Positions 39,088 through 47,441 of a stretch of DNA of 64,000 nucleotides are shown piece by piece. The stretch's first letter is position 1. Each line of letters opens with the position of its first letter. The notes below the pieces were generated by a model. That model was not told where the DNA came from. It saw only the letters and a program-made list of their open reading frames with translations, and did not search any database. A program made the translations under genes and the position numbers. Origin of the DNA: Sphingosinicella terrae (lineage in GTDB: Bacteria; Pseudomonadota; Alphaproteobacteria; Sphingomonadales; Sphingomonadaceae); the NCBI RefSeq assembly GCF_003347635.1, contig NZ_QDFY01000005.1:186001-250000 (forward strand). The letters run 5' to 3'.

Positions 39088-39411
39088 TCAGCCCTTGGCG
39101 GCGCCGCCCGCCGGGATCGCCAGCTCGGGGACCATCTGCGCTGCGCATTGCTCGATCGCCTGGCGCTGCTCGGGATCGCCGGGGCGCATCCGCGCCAGGT
39201 CCGCAGCGCTCTTGCCTTCCATGATTCGGTCGGTCGCGCAGCTGCACAGGCGCTGGAAGTTCAGGCCCGCCATGGCCGGCGGCGCCGCCCGGCGGGAGGC
39301 CTCGACGCATCCGGCGACCGACTGGTCGCGGAATGCCTTGAGCGCGCTCTCCTCGGCCGCGCCGCAGGCGGCGAGCGGGAGCACGGCGAGGAAGGCAAGG
39401 CCGATGCGCAT
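39088..39411 (-). CDS. Small hypothetical lipoprotein
   Basis: A 107-residue protein with a lipoprotein signal ('IGLAFLAVLPLAAC') and four further Cys residues in the mature part ('CVEASRRAAP', 'LCSCATDRIMEGKSAAD', 'QCAAQMV'), suggesting two disulphides. ATG 39411 was chosen because the signal peptide begins there. It may be co-transcribed with the HMCES gene. Function not recognised. Confidence 0.7.
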   Translation of the reverse strand: MRIGLAFLAVLPLAACGAAEESALKAFRDQSVAGCVEASRRAAPPAMAGLNFQRLCSCATDRIMEGKSAADLARMRPGDPEQRQAIEQCAAQMVPELAIPAGGAAKG

Positions 39412-39505
39412 TCTTTCCCCCCGACGATCAGGTCGAAGGCGATTAAGGACAGGATGGCGCAGGAGTAAAGGGCGTGCCGTGCCCTTTTCGGGCGCGACGG
39501 CGCTC

Positions 39506-39679
39506 TCAGCCGACGCTGCGCGGCTTCGGCCGCAGCGCCTGCAGCCGCTCATAGGCGTCGATCACCGATCGGTACGAATCGGCGAGCTCGAGATGGGCGG
39601 CGCGGTCGGCGTCGCTGGCGGCCTGCTCGGCCGCGGCGCGCTCCGCTTTCTCCCTTTGCCGATAGTGCTGGAGATCCAT
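39506..39679 (-). CDS. Small charged hypothetical protein
   Basis: A 57-residue, mostly helical, Ala/Glu/Arg-rich protein ('HYRQREKAERAAAEQAASD'). It has no signal peptide or membrane segment. ATG 39679 is used; an upstream TTG at 39694 is less likely. It may be a small soluble coiled-coil protein; support is codon pattern and composition only. Confidence 0.5.
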   Translation of the reverse strand: MDLQHYRQREKAERAAAEQAASDADRAAHLELADSYRSVIDAYERLQALRPKPRSVG

Positions 39680-39906
39680 TCGGCCGCTTTCCAAGGACGC
39701 AAGCGGGAGCGCACGAGCTCTCTCCAGCGCCGGCCTGCTTACGCGAACCCCTGCCGACGATGGCTCTCTCCTAACATGACAGGCCCGTCGCCGGCTTGAT
39801 CTCGATTAAGCCGGTTGACTGCGCTTCAGCGCTGCCTCTTGCTCTTGCCTTGCCGGCGCCAGCGCGAAGGGCCGGCGGCGGCCTGTGCATTGCAACGGAC
39901 CCGGCC

Positions 39907-40620
39907 TCACTCTCCCACGAACCAGTCGACGCCCTGCGCGACCATATCGCCGATGAGGGCGTGATCGCCGTCGAACGGGCGGAAGTCGGGCTCCAGCCCG
40001 CGCTGGCGAAGCTGGGCGGCCAGCCCCGCGCTGATCGAGAAGGGCAAGATCCGGTCGCGCCGGCCATGGGTCAGGAACAGCCGCTGCTCGCTCGCCAGCC
40101 GGCGCGGCAGCAGCGCCATGCCCGGGGAAAAGAGCAGCAGACGCCCGAACCGTTCCGGTTCCCGGGTGCCGAGCCAGAGCGCATAGCTGGCCCCGTCCGA
40201 GAAACCGGCGAGGCCGATCCGGCGCCGATCGACCGGCGTCCAGCCGGCCAGCGCCTCGATCGCCGCCAGCACGCGCGGCGCGTCCGCGGGTATCGCGGCA
40301 CGCCGACGGGCGGAGCCGCCGCGCGCGGCGGCGGCGGTGTGCAGCACCACGTCCCAGGTCGCCGCCTGCGATCGCGGCGCCAGCAGCAACACGCCGCCGC
40401 GGTCGGCCTCGTCGCGGAAGCTGAGCAGCATGTCCTCCGGCCGACCGCCATGACCGTGGAGCAGGACGAGCAAGGGCGCGGGGACGTCGCGGCGGAGACC
40501 CTCGGGCACGTAAGCGATCGCGTCTTCGCCGATGGCGACATACTCGCCTTGCGCTTGCGCGCAGGCGTTGGCCGGGAGCAGAAGAACGAGGAGAGCGATC
40601 GTCAGCGCGCGAAGGTTCAC
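39907..40620 (-). CDS. Secreted alpha/beta hydrolase (PHB depolymerase/esterase-like) 1
   Basis: A 237-residue hydrolase with a signal peptide ('IALLVLLLPANACAQ'), oxyanion region 'LLHGHGG', the nucleophile elbow 'GFSDG', an Asp in 'HGRRDRILPF' and a His in 'DGDHAL'. The triad is complete. Start ATG 40620 overlaps the stop of its paralogue (ATGA 40617-40620). Likely an esterase acting outside the cytoplasm; substrate unknown. Confidence 0.87.
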   Translation of the reverse strand: MNLRALTIALLVLLLPANACAQAQGEYVAIGEDAIAYVPEGLRRDVPAPLLVLLHGHGGRPEDMLLSFRDEADRGGVLLLAPRSQAATWDVVLHTAAAARGGSARRRAAIPADAPRVLAAIEALAGWTPVDRRRIGLAGFSDGASYALWLGTREPERFGRLLLFSPGMALLPRRLASEQRLFLTHGRRDRILPFSISAGLAAQLRQRGLEPDFRPFDGDHALIGDMVAQGVDWFVGE

Positions 40621-41336
40621 TGTATCGCCGCTCCCTCTTCGCCGTCCATGAACCAGTCGACGCCTTCGCCGACGATCGGATCGAGCAGGACATGGTCGCC
40701 CTCGAAGCGGCGGAAGGCGACGATCAGCCCGCGCTCGCGAAGCTGCGGCTCGAGCTGGGCGCTGACCCGGAAGGGGAGGATCGAATCGCCGCGCCCGTGG
40801 GCGAGGAAGAGCCGCTGCCCGGGCCGCGCCTCGCGCGGCAGGAAGGCCATTCCCGGCGAGAAGACCAGCACTGCGGGGAACAGGTCGGGATTGAGCAGGC
40901 CGAGCGAGAGCGCGTAGCTCGCACCGTCCGAGAAGCCGGCAAGGCCGATCCGGCCGCGATCGATCGGCGTCCGCGCCGCCAGCGCCTCAAGCGCGGCCTG
41001 GATCCGCGGAGGATCGATCGAGGCGCCGGCGCGGCCGCGATTGTTGCTGCGCCGCGTGCCCCCGGTCACCTGGTAGATCGTGTCCCAGGTGCGCGCATAA
41101 GGCCGCGGCGCCAGCAGCACGATGCCGCGCCGCTCGGCGTGAGGTCGGAAGCTCGCGATCATCCCGCGCGCCGAATCGCCATTGCCGTGGAGCAGCACGA
41201 GCAGGGGCGCCGGCGCGCCGCTGGTGTTCGGCGGCACGTAGGCGAAGGCGCCGTCGCCGAGTTCGATCAGCTCCGCCTGCGCTCCGACCCTGGTCGGCAG
41301 CAGGAGCAGGGCCAGAGCGAGAAGCCACGCACGCAT
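40617..41336 (-). CDS. Secreted alpha/beta hydrolase 2 (tandem paralogue)
   Basis: A 239-residue protein built exactly like its downstream neighbour: signal peptide 'LLALALLLLPTRVGAQ', 'LLHGNGDSARGM', 'GFSDGASYALSLGL', 'HGRGDSILPF' and 'EGDHVLLDPI'. The two genes overlap by 4 nt and clearly arose by tandem duplication, with divergence mainly in the region after the oxyanion loop. Substrate unknown. Confidence 0.87.
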   Translation of the reverse strand: MRAWLLALALLLLPTRVGAQAELIELGDGAFAYVPPNTSGAPAPLLVLLHGNGDSARGMIASFRPHAERRGIVLLAPRPYARTWDTIYQVTGGTRRSNNRGRAGASIDPPRIQAALEALAARTPIDRGRIGLAGFSDGASYALSLGLLNPDLFPAVLVFSPGMAFLPREARPGQRLFLAHGRGDSILPFRVSAQLEPQLRERGLIVAFRRFEGDHVLLDPIVGEGVDWFMDGEEGAAIQ

Positions 41337-41439
41337 CGCCTCAGGCTAGGTCGGCAGGCCTTTCCCGCAAAGCCCGGCACCGACTATTTCGTCGAACGCG
41401 GGGCAGGCCCGGTCGAAGAAGTCCCCTTGTGCCGGTCGA

Positions 41440-41865
41440 TCAGCCGCCCTTGATCTCCAGCGAGATCTCCGCGTTGAGCAGCTTCGAGATCGGGCACCCC
41501 GCCTTGGCGCCTTCAGCCAGCTCGCGCAGGCGATCCGCATCCAGGCCCGGCACATTCGCCTCGAGGACGAGGTCGGAGCGGCTCACCTTGAAGCCGTCGC
41601 CGTCCTTGTCCAGCGTCACCTTGGCCTGTGTGTCGAGCTGGCCTTCGGTCTGCCCTGCCTTGGCGAGCGCGAACGACAGCGCCATCGTGAAACAGGCGGC
41701 GTGGGCGGCGGCGATCAGCTCTTCGGGATTGGTGCCGCGCTCGCTCTCGAAGCGCGAGCCGAAGCCATAGGCCTGGTCGGAGAGCACGCCGGACTGCGTC
41801 GAAACCTGGCCCTTGCCGTCCTTGCCGAAGCCTTCGTAGCGGGCGGTTGCGGTGCGCGTGATCAT
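41440..41865 (-). CDS. OsmC-family peroxiredoxin
   Basis: A 141-residue OsmC/Ohr-type protein that reduces organic hydroperoxides through two cysteines, seen in 'AHAACFTMAL' and 'AGCPISKLL'. 'NPEELIAAAHAACF' is the OsmC hallmark. ATG 41865 is preceded by 'GAGGGAGCTCC'. It is a single gene, probably oxidative-stress related. Confidence 0.92.
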   Translation of the reverse strand: MITRTATARYEGFGKDGKGQVSTQSGVLSDQAYGFGSRFESERGTNPEELIAAAHAACFTMALSFALAKAGQTEGQLDTQAKVTLDKDGDGFKVSRSDLVLEANVPGLDADRLRELAEGAKAGCPISKLLNAEISLEIKGG

Positions 41866-42041
41866 ATTGGAGCTCCCTCGCTGCTGGTGGTGGACGAAGG
41901 CTCAACGGCCGGATCGCGGCTGCGGTTGCGCGTTCGGCCGCCGTCGTTGGTCGGGTCGGTAGCGGGGTTCGTCGAAGCACGCCTTCCCGGCGCCGGCTCG
42001 CGTCCCTTACGCCGCCGTCACGTCTTTGAGGAGCAAGCCGA

Positions 42042-42557
42042 ATGCTGCGTCGCTTTTCCGTCCTGGCCGTTTCGGCTGCCCTGCTCGCCTCCGGCCCAGT
42101 CGCGGCGGCTGCGCCGGAGGATGCCGCGCTCAACGCCGTCTATGCCCGCCTTGCCCAGGCGCGCGCCGCCAACGACGTTGCTGGAATGTCCGAGGCCTTC
42201 TCCCGATCCGCCTTGCTGATCGACGCGCGGCCGGGTCTCCCCGTGTCGGGCGCGGAGCTCGCCGCTCGTCTCCGCCCCCAGGCCGATCGGATCGTCGCCG
42301 ACGGGCTCAGGGTCGAGACCGGCTACCGGATCGAGCGGCGCTCGGTCGCCGGCAATGTCGCGATTGACGCGGGCTATATGCGCCAGGCCATCGTCCGGCC
42401 GAATGCGGAGCCGATGATCCGCCATGCCCGCTTCCTCGTCACCCTGGTGCGCGAGGCCGACGGCGCCTGGCGCATCGCCGGCGATGCGGCCATGCCCTCG
42501 ACCGAGGAGGCCTGGAACGCCGTCGAGCGCAGCGACGGCCTCCATTACGACGGCTGA
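42042..42557 (+). CDS. Secreted NTF2-like/DUF4440-type protein
   Basis: A 171-residue protein with a signal peptide ('SVLAVSAALLASGPVAAAA') and an NTF2-like fold pattern: helix 'NAVYARLAQARAANDVAGM', then strands 'VETGYRIERRSVAGNVAIDAG' and 'LVTLVREADGAWRIAGDAA'. Members are often of unknown function or act as small-molecule-binding or isomerase-like proteins. It is upstream of an oxidoreductase gene with a 61-nt gap. Confidence 0.75.
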   Translation: MLRRFSVLAVSAALLASGPVAAAAPEDAALNAVYARLAQARAANDVAGMSEAFSRSALLIDARPGLPVSGAELAARLRPQADRIVADGLRVETGYRIERRSVAGNVAIDAGYMRQAIVRPNAEPMIRHARFLVTLVREADGAWRIAGDAAMPSTEEAWNAVERSDGLHYDG

Positions 42558-42618
42558 GCGCGGGAACCTCGCCCCGCTTGGGCGCGTCTCACCGTCATGC
42601 CCCCGACAGGAGACGAAC

Positions 42619-43239
42619 ATGGCTCTCACCGCCATCGCCCTCAATTGCAGCCTCAAGCGCAGCGACGCCGGGGACGACAGCTCGACCGATGCGATGATCG
42701 GGCTCCTCGTCTCGGAGCTCAAGAAGCGCGGGATCGATTTCGACGGCACGATCCGCATCGCCGACCACGAGGTGAAGGCGGGGGTGACCTCGGACGAAGG
42801 CGAGGGCGACGAATGGCCGGAGATACGCCGCCGCATCCTCGGCGCCGACATCCTCCTCCTCGGCACGCCGATCTGGCTCGGCCAGATGTCGAGCCTCGCG
42901 AAGCGGGTGCTCGAGCGGATGGACGCCTTCCTCTCCGAGACCGATGATCGCGGTCGGATGCCGAGCTTCGGCAAGGTCGCCTTGTTTGCGATCGTCGGCA
43001 ACGAGGACGGCGCCCACGGCGTCACCGCCCATCTCGCCCAGGCGCTGGTCGACACCGGCTGGACGCTGCCCCCGTCCAATGCCTGCTACTGGGTGGGGGA
43101 GGCGATGCAGACGACCGATTTTCGCGATCTTGCCGCCGTGCCGGATAAGGTCGCCCAGACCGCTGCGATGGCCGCCGCCAATGCCGCCCATCTCGCCGCC
43201 TTGTTGGCGGCGAAGCCTTATCCCGGCGTGCCCGCCTGA
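42619..43239 (+). CDS. Flavodoxin-like NAD(P)H-dependent oxidoreductase
   Basis: A 206-residue flavodoxin-fold protein. It has 'ALNCSLKRS' (FMN phosphate-binding loop), 'LLLGTPIWLGQMSSLAKRVLERMD' as the typical flavin contact, and 'VGNEDGAHG'. It probably transfers electrons from NAD(P)H via FMN. ATG 42619 follows 'aggagacga'. Its last 22 nt overlap the 3' end of the convergent receiver-domain gene. It might supply reduced flavin, but no link to the halogenases is seen. Confidence 0.85.
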   Translation: MALTAIALNCSLKRSDAGDDSSTDAMIGLLVSELKKRGIDFDGTIRIADHEVKAGVTSDEGEGDEWPEIRRRILGADILLLGTPIWLGQMSSLAKRVLERMDAFLSETDDRGRMPSFGKVALFAIVGNEDGAHGVTAHLAQALVDTGWTLPPSNACYWVGEAMQTTDFRDLAAVPDKVAQTAAMAAANAAHLAALLAAKPYPGVPA

Positions 43240-43610
43240 CGTCGACGGCCTTCAGCGCCTTCCATGAGGCGCGCCAGCGCGGACGCGATCTGGTCCTGCT
43301 GAAACGGTTTTCGGATCACCGCCGCGTCGCCCGCCGCGACGCCGCCGGAGCCATAACCGGTCGCGTAGAGAAAGGGCACGCCCCTTTCGCGCAACGCGGC
43401 GGCGACGGCGTCGCTGCGGTGGCTGCCGAGATTGACGTCCAGGATCGCCGCGTCGATCGCCTCGGCCGCCGCCAGCTCCATGGCTCTGTCGAAGCGCAAT
43501 GCCGGGCCGACCACCTCGAAGCCGAGGTCGACCAGCATGTCCTCGAGCAGCATCGCCACCAGCGGCTCGTCCTCGACCACCAAGATCCTGCTGGGAATGA
43601 CATTGCCCAT
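43218..43610 (-). CDS. Single-domain response regulator
   Basis: A 130-residue receiver domain without an output domain: acidic pair 'VVEDEPL', the phospho-acceptor Asp in 'AAILDVNLG', the conserved Thr in 'YATGYG' and Lys in 'IRKPF'. It lies downstream of the HWE kinase (63-nt gap), so it is probably that kinase's partner. The 3' end overlaps the convergent oxidoreductase gene by 22 nt. Confidence 0.92.
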   Translation of the reverse strand: MGNVIPSRILVVEDEPLVAMLLEDMLVDLGFEVVGPALRFDRAMELAAAEAIDAAILDVNLGSHRSDAVAAALRERGVPFLYATGYGSGGVAAGDAAVIRKPFQQDQIASALARLMEGAEGRRRQAGTPG

Positions 43611-43673
43611 GGCTGTCCCCCGGGAGGCAAGGGTTTCGGGATAGGGTCGCGTTGGCGCCTGCCGGCGCGGTGG

Positions 43674-45056
43674 TCAAGCGTTGAAGCCGGACTCCGCCCC
43701 GGACAGCGGGAAATGCAGCCGCCAGTCGAGACCGGACGGTGCAAGTTCCTGCTCCATCCTGCCGTCCAGTTCCTCGGCGGTGACGCGGAGCAGCCTCGAT
43801 CCGAAGCCGCTGCGCTGCGGCGGCGTCACCTCGGGCCCGCCGCGCTCCGTCCAGCGAATCGACACCGACTGCGGGAATGGGCTGGCGTCGCGATGGACCT
43901 CCCAGGCGACCTCGACCGATCCGCCATGCACGGACAGCGCGCCGTGCTTGGCGGCGTTCGTCGCCAATTCGTGGAGCGCCAGACTGAGCGAGAGGCTGGC
44001 GCGCGGCGGCAGGATCAGGTCCGGACCCTCGATGCTCAGTCGACGCTCCGGCGCCGAATAGGGGGCGAGTTCCTCCTGGATGATGTCCTTCAGGTTCGCC
44101 CCCTCCCAGCGGTTGCGGGTCAGCCGGTCGTGCGCCTTGCTGAGCGCGATCAGCCGCGGCTCGAAGCGCGCGCGAAATTCCTCCGCGCTGCTGGAGGTGC
44201 GGGCAGTCTGGGCCGCCAGCGACTGGACGGTCGCCAGCGTGTTCTTGACGCGGTGGTTGAGCTCGTCGAGCAGCAGCTTCTGGCGGCGCTCGGCTTCCTT
44301 GCGTGCGGTGATGTCCAGCACCATCCGGACGCCGTAGGCGAAGTTCCCGGCCTGATCGCGCACGGTGCTGCTGATCACCTCGACCCACGGTACACGTCCG
44401 TCGGGACGGACATAGCGCTTCTCGATTCGGTAGCGGTCGACCTCGCCCCGCACCTGGCGGGCGAACTGGACGCGGTCCTCCTCGACGTCGTCGGGGTGGG
44501 TGAGATCGAGGAAGCCGGATTGCAGGAGATCCGCCCGGGGGCGGCCGGCAATGTCGCAAAAGGCCTCGTTCACGCGCAGGAATCGGCCGTCGCCGTCCAC
44601 TTCGCCAATGCCGGCGAGCACATTCTCATAGGTGATGGCGAGCCGCTCCTGGGCCTCGCGCAGCGCCGCCTCGGTCTGCATCCGTTCGGTGACGTCGACG
44701 GTGAAGCAGCGCGTGTTGACGAACTTGCCGTCGCGGAAGCAGACGCTCGACGAGATCTGGACGTACCGAATGGACCCGTCCTTGGCACGCAGACGGGCCG
44801 GATACTTGTCGAGCCGCTCGCCGCGCGACAGCCGCGCCAATATGTCCTCGATCACCTCCCGGTCGGCATGGAATTCGGCGATGTGGCGGCCGACATATTC
44901 GTCGACCTCATAGCCGAGCGGCTCATAGTCGGCGCGATTGGCGCGCAGGATCGTCCCGTCGCCTGCGACGAGGTGCAGTCCCACATTGCCGTTCTCGAAA
45001 AAATCATCGAGCGAGCCTTCGTGCGCGGCGATCGTCGCCACACGCGGAGCGTTCAT
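43674..45056 (-). CDS. PAS-containing HWE-family sensor histidine kinase
   Basis: A 460-residue soluble kinase. Two PAS domains (about 10-130 and 135-255) precede the HWE dimerisation motif 'LLLDELNHRVKNTLATVQSL' with the phospho-acceptor His, then an ATPase domain ('ALHELATNAAKHGALS', 'SGFGSRLL'). No transmembrane segment, so it senses a cytoplasmic cue. ATG 45056 has 'GGGAGA' 6 nt upstream. It forms an operon with the single-domain receiver at 43218. Confidence 0.93.
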   Translation of the reverse strand: MNAPRVATIAAHEGSLDDFFENGNVGLHLVAGDGTILRANRADYEPLGYEVDEYVGRHIAEFHADREVIEDILARLSRGERLDKYPARLRAKDGSIRYVQISSSVCFRDGKFVNTRCFTVDVTERMQTEAALREAQERLAITYENVLAGIGEVDGDGRFLRVNEAFCDIAGRPRADLLQSGFLDLTHPDDVEEDRVQFARQVRGEVDRYRIEKRYVRPDGRVPWVEVISSTVRDQAGNFAYGVRMVLDITARKEAERRQKLLLDELNHRVKNTLATVQSLAAQTARTSSSAEEFRARFEPRLIALSKAHDRLTRNRWEGANLKDIIQEELAPYSAPERRLSIEGPDLILPPRASLSLSLALHELATNAAKHGALSVHGGSVEVAWEVHRDASPFPQSVSIRWTERGGPEVTPPQRSGFGSRLLRVTAEELDGRMEQELAPSGLDWRLHFPLSGAESGFNA

Positions 45057-45297
45057 CAATCGTCTCCCGGCCCAATTCGATGACAGAGCGCGAACATACG
45101 CAGCGGCCGCCGGTGCGTCCACCACTTTCGCCTTTATTTTCCGAGCCTTCGGCGATGCCGCTCCGCGTGCGTCCTCGTCGCGCGGGACGGCGCCTCCGAC
45201 GCTCCGTCGCCTCTCGCCGCGCTTTCGTCGCCCGCCGCTTCGCGCCGGCGCTCCCTCCGGCCTATCCGCACCCGGCATTCGCAACCGGAGACCGAAA

Positions 45298-45846
45298 GTG
45301 CTTCGACTGTCCGTCCTGGCGCTCGCCGCCGCCTCCTTTGCCGTCGCCGGCTGCGACGGCCGCGTCGCGCCGGCCGTCGCTGCCGATGCCGCCGCCCCGA
45401 CCAGCTTCGGCAGCGTCGTCGAGCGCGGCCGCTATCTCGCCGCGATCATGGATTGCGGCGGCTGCCACAATGCCGGTTCCTTCTCGCCCCGCCCCGATGC
45501 CGGCTATCTCCAGGGCGCCGAGGTCGGTCACGAGGTGCCCGGCATGGGGATATTCTATCCGCCCAACCTGACGCCGCATCCGGAGGTCGGCCTCGGCCGC
45601 TGGAGCGTCGAGCAGATCGCCGCCGCCATCCGCTCCGGCCGGCGTCCCGACGGACGCGAGCTGGCGCCGGCCATGCCGTGGCGCGCTTATTCGGCGCTCA
45701 GCGACGAAGATGCGCTCGCGCTCGCCACCTATCTGAAGAGCCTGCCGCCTTCGTCGCACCGTGTCGCGGCCCCGGCGACGCCCGAGACCGCGCCGCGGCC
45801 CTATCTGACGATGCGGTCGCCGGCGAGCGCCGCCGGCGGCCGCTGA
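45298..45846 (+). CDS. c-type cytochrome, probable lipoprotein
   Basis: A 182-residue protein with a signal ending in a lipobox-like 'FAVAGC', one heme site CxxCH in 'MDCGGCHN', and a candidate Met ligand in 'LAPAMPWRAYS'. 'NLTPHPEVGLGRWS' and 'IAAAIRSGRRPDGR' are typical of cytochrome c subunits of alcohol or aldehyde dehydrogenases. The GTG start at 45298 follows 'cggagaccgaaa'. No dehydrogenase subunit is adjacent, so it stands alone. Confidence 0.85.
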   Translation: MLRLSVLALAAASFAVAGCDGRVAPAVAADAAAPTSFGSVVERGRYLAAIMDCGGCHNAGSFSPRPDAGYLQGAEVGHEVPGMGIFYPPNLTPHPEVGLGRWSVEQIAAAIRSGRRPDGRELAPAMPWRAYSALSDEDALALATYLKSLPPSSHRVAAPATPETAPRPYLTMRSPASAAGGR

Positions 45847-45853
45847 TCCCGGC

Positions 45854-46345
45854 TCAGGCGGGCTCGATCGGCGCTCCGGTGAACAGGACGTCGAGCTTGC
45901 CGTAGCTGACGGCCATCCCCGCCTCCATGTTCGAGCTCAGCGCCCCGTCGCGGGCGGCGGCCGAGGCGTAGAGGACGTTGGTGGTCAGCCTCGTATGGTC
46001 GCCGATCGCCTCGAAGCTCTGCGTGTTGAGCGTCTCGCCGCCGGTCCAGTCCTCGTCGAACAGCTCGGTCGCGACCAGTCGCTTCGGCGGCTCGATTTCG
46101 CGATAGCTGCCGCTCATGCCCATGACGCGTCCATCCTGGTGGCGCCATTCGTAGCGATAGGTGCCGCCGACGCGCAGGTCGATTTCGCAGGCGGCCAGCG
46201 TCCAGCCTTCCGGCCCGCTCAGCCAGCGCTTCAGCAGCGCCGGCACCGTATGCGCCTCGAAGACGAGGTGGGGCGGCGCCGCGAACAAGCGGGTGATGAC
46301 GATCTCGCGCTCGCCCTTGGCGGCGATTTCGAGCCTGCCGTTCAT
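45854..46345 (-). CDS. SRPBCC (AHSA1-type) domain protein
   Basis: A 163-residue START-like protein with the AHSA1 pattern 'ITRLFAAPPHLVFEAHTVPALLKRWL', 'GGTYRYEWRHQDG' and the C-terminal helix 'MEAGMAVSYGKLDVLF'. These bind hydrophobic ligands and are usually paired with an ArsR-type regulator, as here (ATGA overlap at 46342-46345). Ligand unknown. Confidence 0.92.
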   Translation of the reverse strand: MNGRLEIAAKGEREIVITRLFAAPPHLVFEAHTVPALLKRWLSGPEGWTLAACEIDLRVGGTYRYEWRHQDGRVMGMSGSYREIEPPKRLVATELFDEDWTGGETLNTQSFEAIGDHTRLTTNVLYASAAARDGALSSNMEAGMAVSYGKLDVLFTGAPIEPA

Positions 46346-46710
46346 ATCTCTCTCCCCTTCCTGGATTGCTGCTCCACGGCCTTCATCTCCTCGAGCAGGA
46401 CATCGAGCCGTCGGTAATTGCGCTCCCAGATCTGCCGGTAGCGCTCGATCGCATCCGCCGCCTCGGCCAGCGGCGCCGCATTCATTCGCCGCGGCCGCCG
46501 CTGCCCGTCGACGCCGGCCGTGACCAGGCCAGCGCGCTCCAGCACCTTGAGATGCTTCGACACCGCCGGCTGGCTCATCGCGAAAGGCGCGGCGAGCTCG
46601 GCCACCGTCGCCTCGCCTTCGGCGAGCCTGGCGAGGATCGCCCGCCGCGTCGGATCGGCCAGGGCGGCGAACAAAGCGTCGAGCGGATCGGAGGATGGCG
46701 GCGCGTTCAT
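46342..46710 (-). CDS. ArsR-family winged-helix regulator
   Basis: A 122-residue ArsR/SmtB-type regulator with 'ALADPTRRAILARLAEGEATVAELA' and recognition helix 'SQPAVSKHLKVLERAGLV'. No metal-binding Cys cluster; it belongs to the subgroup paired with SRPBCC proteins. ATG 46710 lies only a few nt downstream of the predicted transcription start, with no Shine-Dalgarno sequence, so the mRNA may be nearly leaderless. Confidence 0.92.
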   Translation of the reverse strand: MNAPPSSDPLDALFAALADPTRRAILARLAEGEATVAELAAPFAMSQPAVSKHLKVLERAGLVTAGVDGQRRPRRMNAAPLAEAADAIERYRQIWERNYRRLDVLLEEMKAVEQQSRKGREI

Positions 46711-46722
46711 GACAACCAAACA

Positions 46723-46749
46723 GTTATATAACCATAGGGTTGATGTCAA
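46723..46749 (-). promoter_or_regulatory. Promoter and palindrome of the ArsR-SRPBCC operon
   Basis: On the minus strand TTGACA (46749-46744) and TATAAC (46728-46723) are spaced by 15 nt. The -10 overlaps a perfect 10-bp palindrome GTTATATAAC (46723-46732), a candidate autoregulatory operator. Predicted transcription would start about 6 nt before the ATG at 46710. Confidence 0.55.
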
Positions 46750-46819
46750 GCTTGGCTGTCGCGCACCCGCTTCTGCCGTCGGAGCGTCTACAAGGGAAGG
46801 AAAGGAGCGACGCACCGCC

Positions 46820-47389
46820 TTGGCCAGAGCCTATGAGAATCCGAAGCCGCCGCGATTCACTATCGCCGCCGATGCCGATGGCGAGCGGATCGTCATCGCC
46901 GCCCGCCGGCCGGTCGCGCTGCTCGCCATCCTCGGGCTGTGGCTCGTCCTCTGGCTGTGGGCCGGCCTGTGGGGCGTGGTCCAGATCCTGCGGTCGGACC
47001 ATGTGCCGGTGCTCGCGCCGCTCCTGGTCTGGCTGCTCGGCCTGCTGCTGGTAGCGCCCTTCCTCGCCTGGCTGGCCACCGGACGCGAACTGATCCGCGT
47101 CGTCGGCGGCGATCTCGAGATCGGCCGGCGCCTGCTCGGCCGCACCCGCTGGCGCCGCTATCGGGGCGCCGACATCTCCTATCTCGCCGCCGCCGCCACC
47201 CCGGCCTGGCCCGGCCTGCTCCAGCCCGAGCTCCCCTTCCTCGCCCGCCGCCGCTGGGGCGCCGTCAAATTCGCCTATGGCGCGCGCACCCTCCATGCCG
47301 CCGCCGGCCTCGACGAAGCCGAGGGCCGCCTCATCGTCGACTGGCTGGAGCCGCGGCTGGCGGGGCGCGTTATTTCGCCGCGATCATGA
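46820..47389 (+). CDS. Hypothetical inner-membrane protein with PH-like tail
   Basis: A protein of about 189 residues with two transmembrane helices ('PVALLAILGLWLVLWLWAGL' and 'LAPLLVWLLGLLLVAPFLAW') followed by a soluble part ('LIRVVGGDLEIGRRLLGRTR', 'AVKFAYGARTLHAAAGLDEA') resembling small PH-like membrane proteins. No ATG fits; TTG 46820 after 'aaggaaaggag' (spacing long) is the best guess, so the start is uncertain. Function unknown. Confidence 0.62.
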   Translation: MARAYENPKPPRFTIAADADGERIVIAARRPVALLAILGLWLVLWLWAGLWGVVQILRSDHVPVLAPLLVWLLGLLLVAPFLAWLATGRELIRVVGGDLEIGRRLLGRTRWRRYRGADISYLAAAATPAWPGLLQPELPFLARRRWGAVKFAYGARTLHAAAGLDEAEGRLIVDWLEPRLAGRVISPRS

Positions 47390-47399
47390 CCCCTGTTCT

Positions 47400-47417
47400 C
47401 CCCGCGATTTTGCGGGG
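47400..47417. terminator. Hairpin between convergent genes
   Basis: CCCCGC / GCGGGG with loop GATTTT, located between the membrane protein gene and the convergent PLP-enzyme gene. It is the same style as the hairpin at 50901-50924. Confidence 0.4.
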
Positions 47418-47441
47418 AAGGGGACCGCGTGGCAGGATTCG

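Noticed and set aside
43674-45284. Upstream extension of the HWE kinase frame to 45284.
   Set aside because: Extension is Arg/Ala-rich without domain character; ATG 45056 has a good ribosome site.
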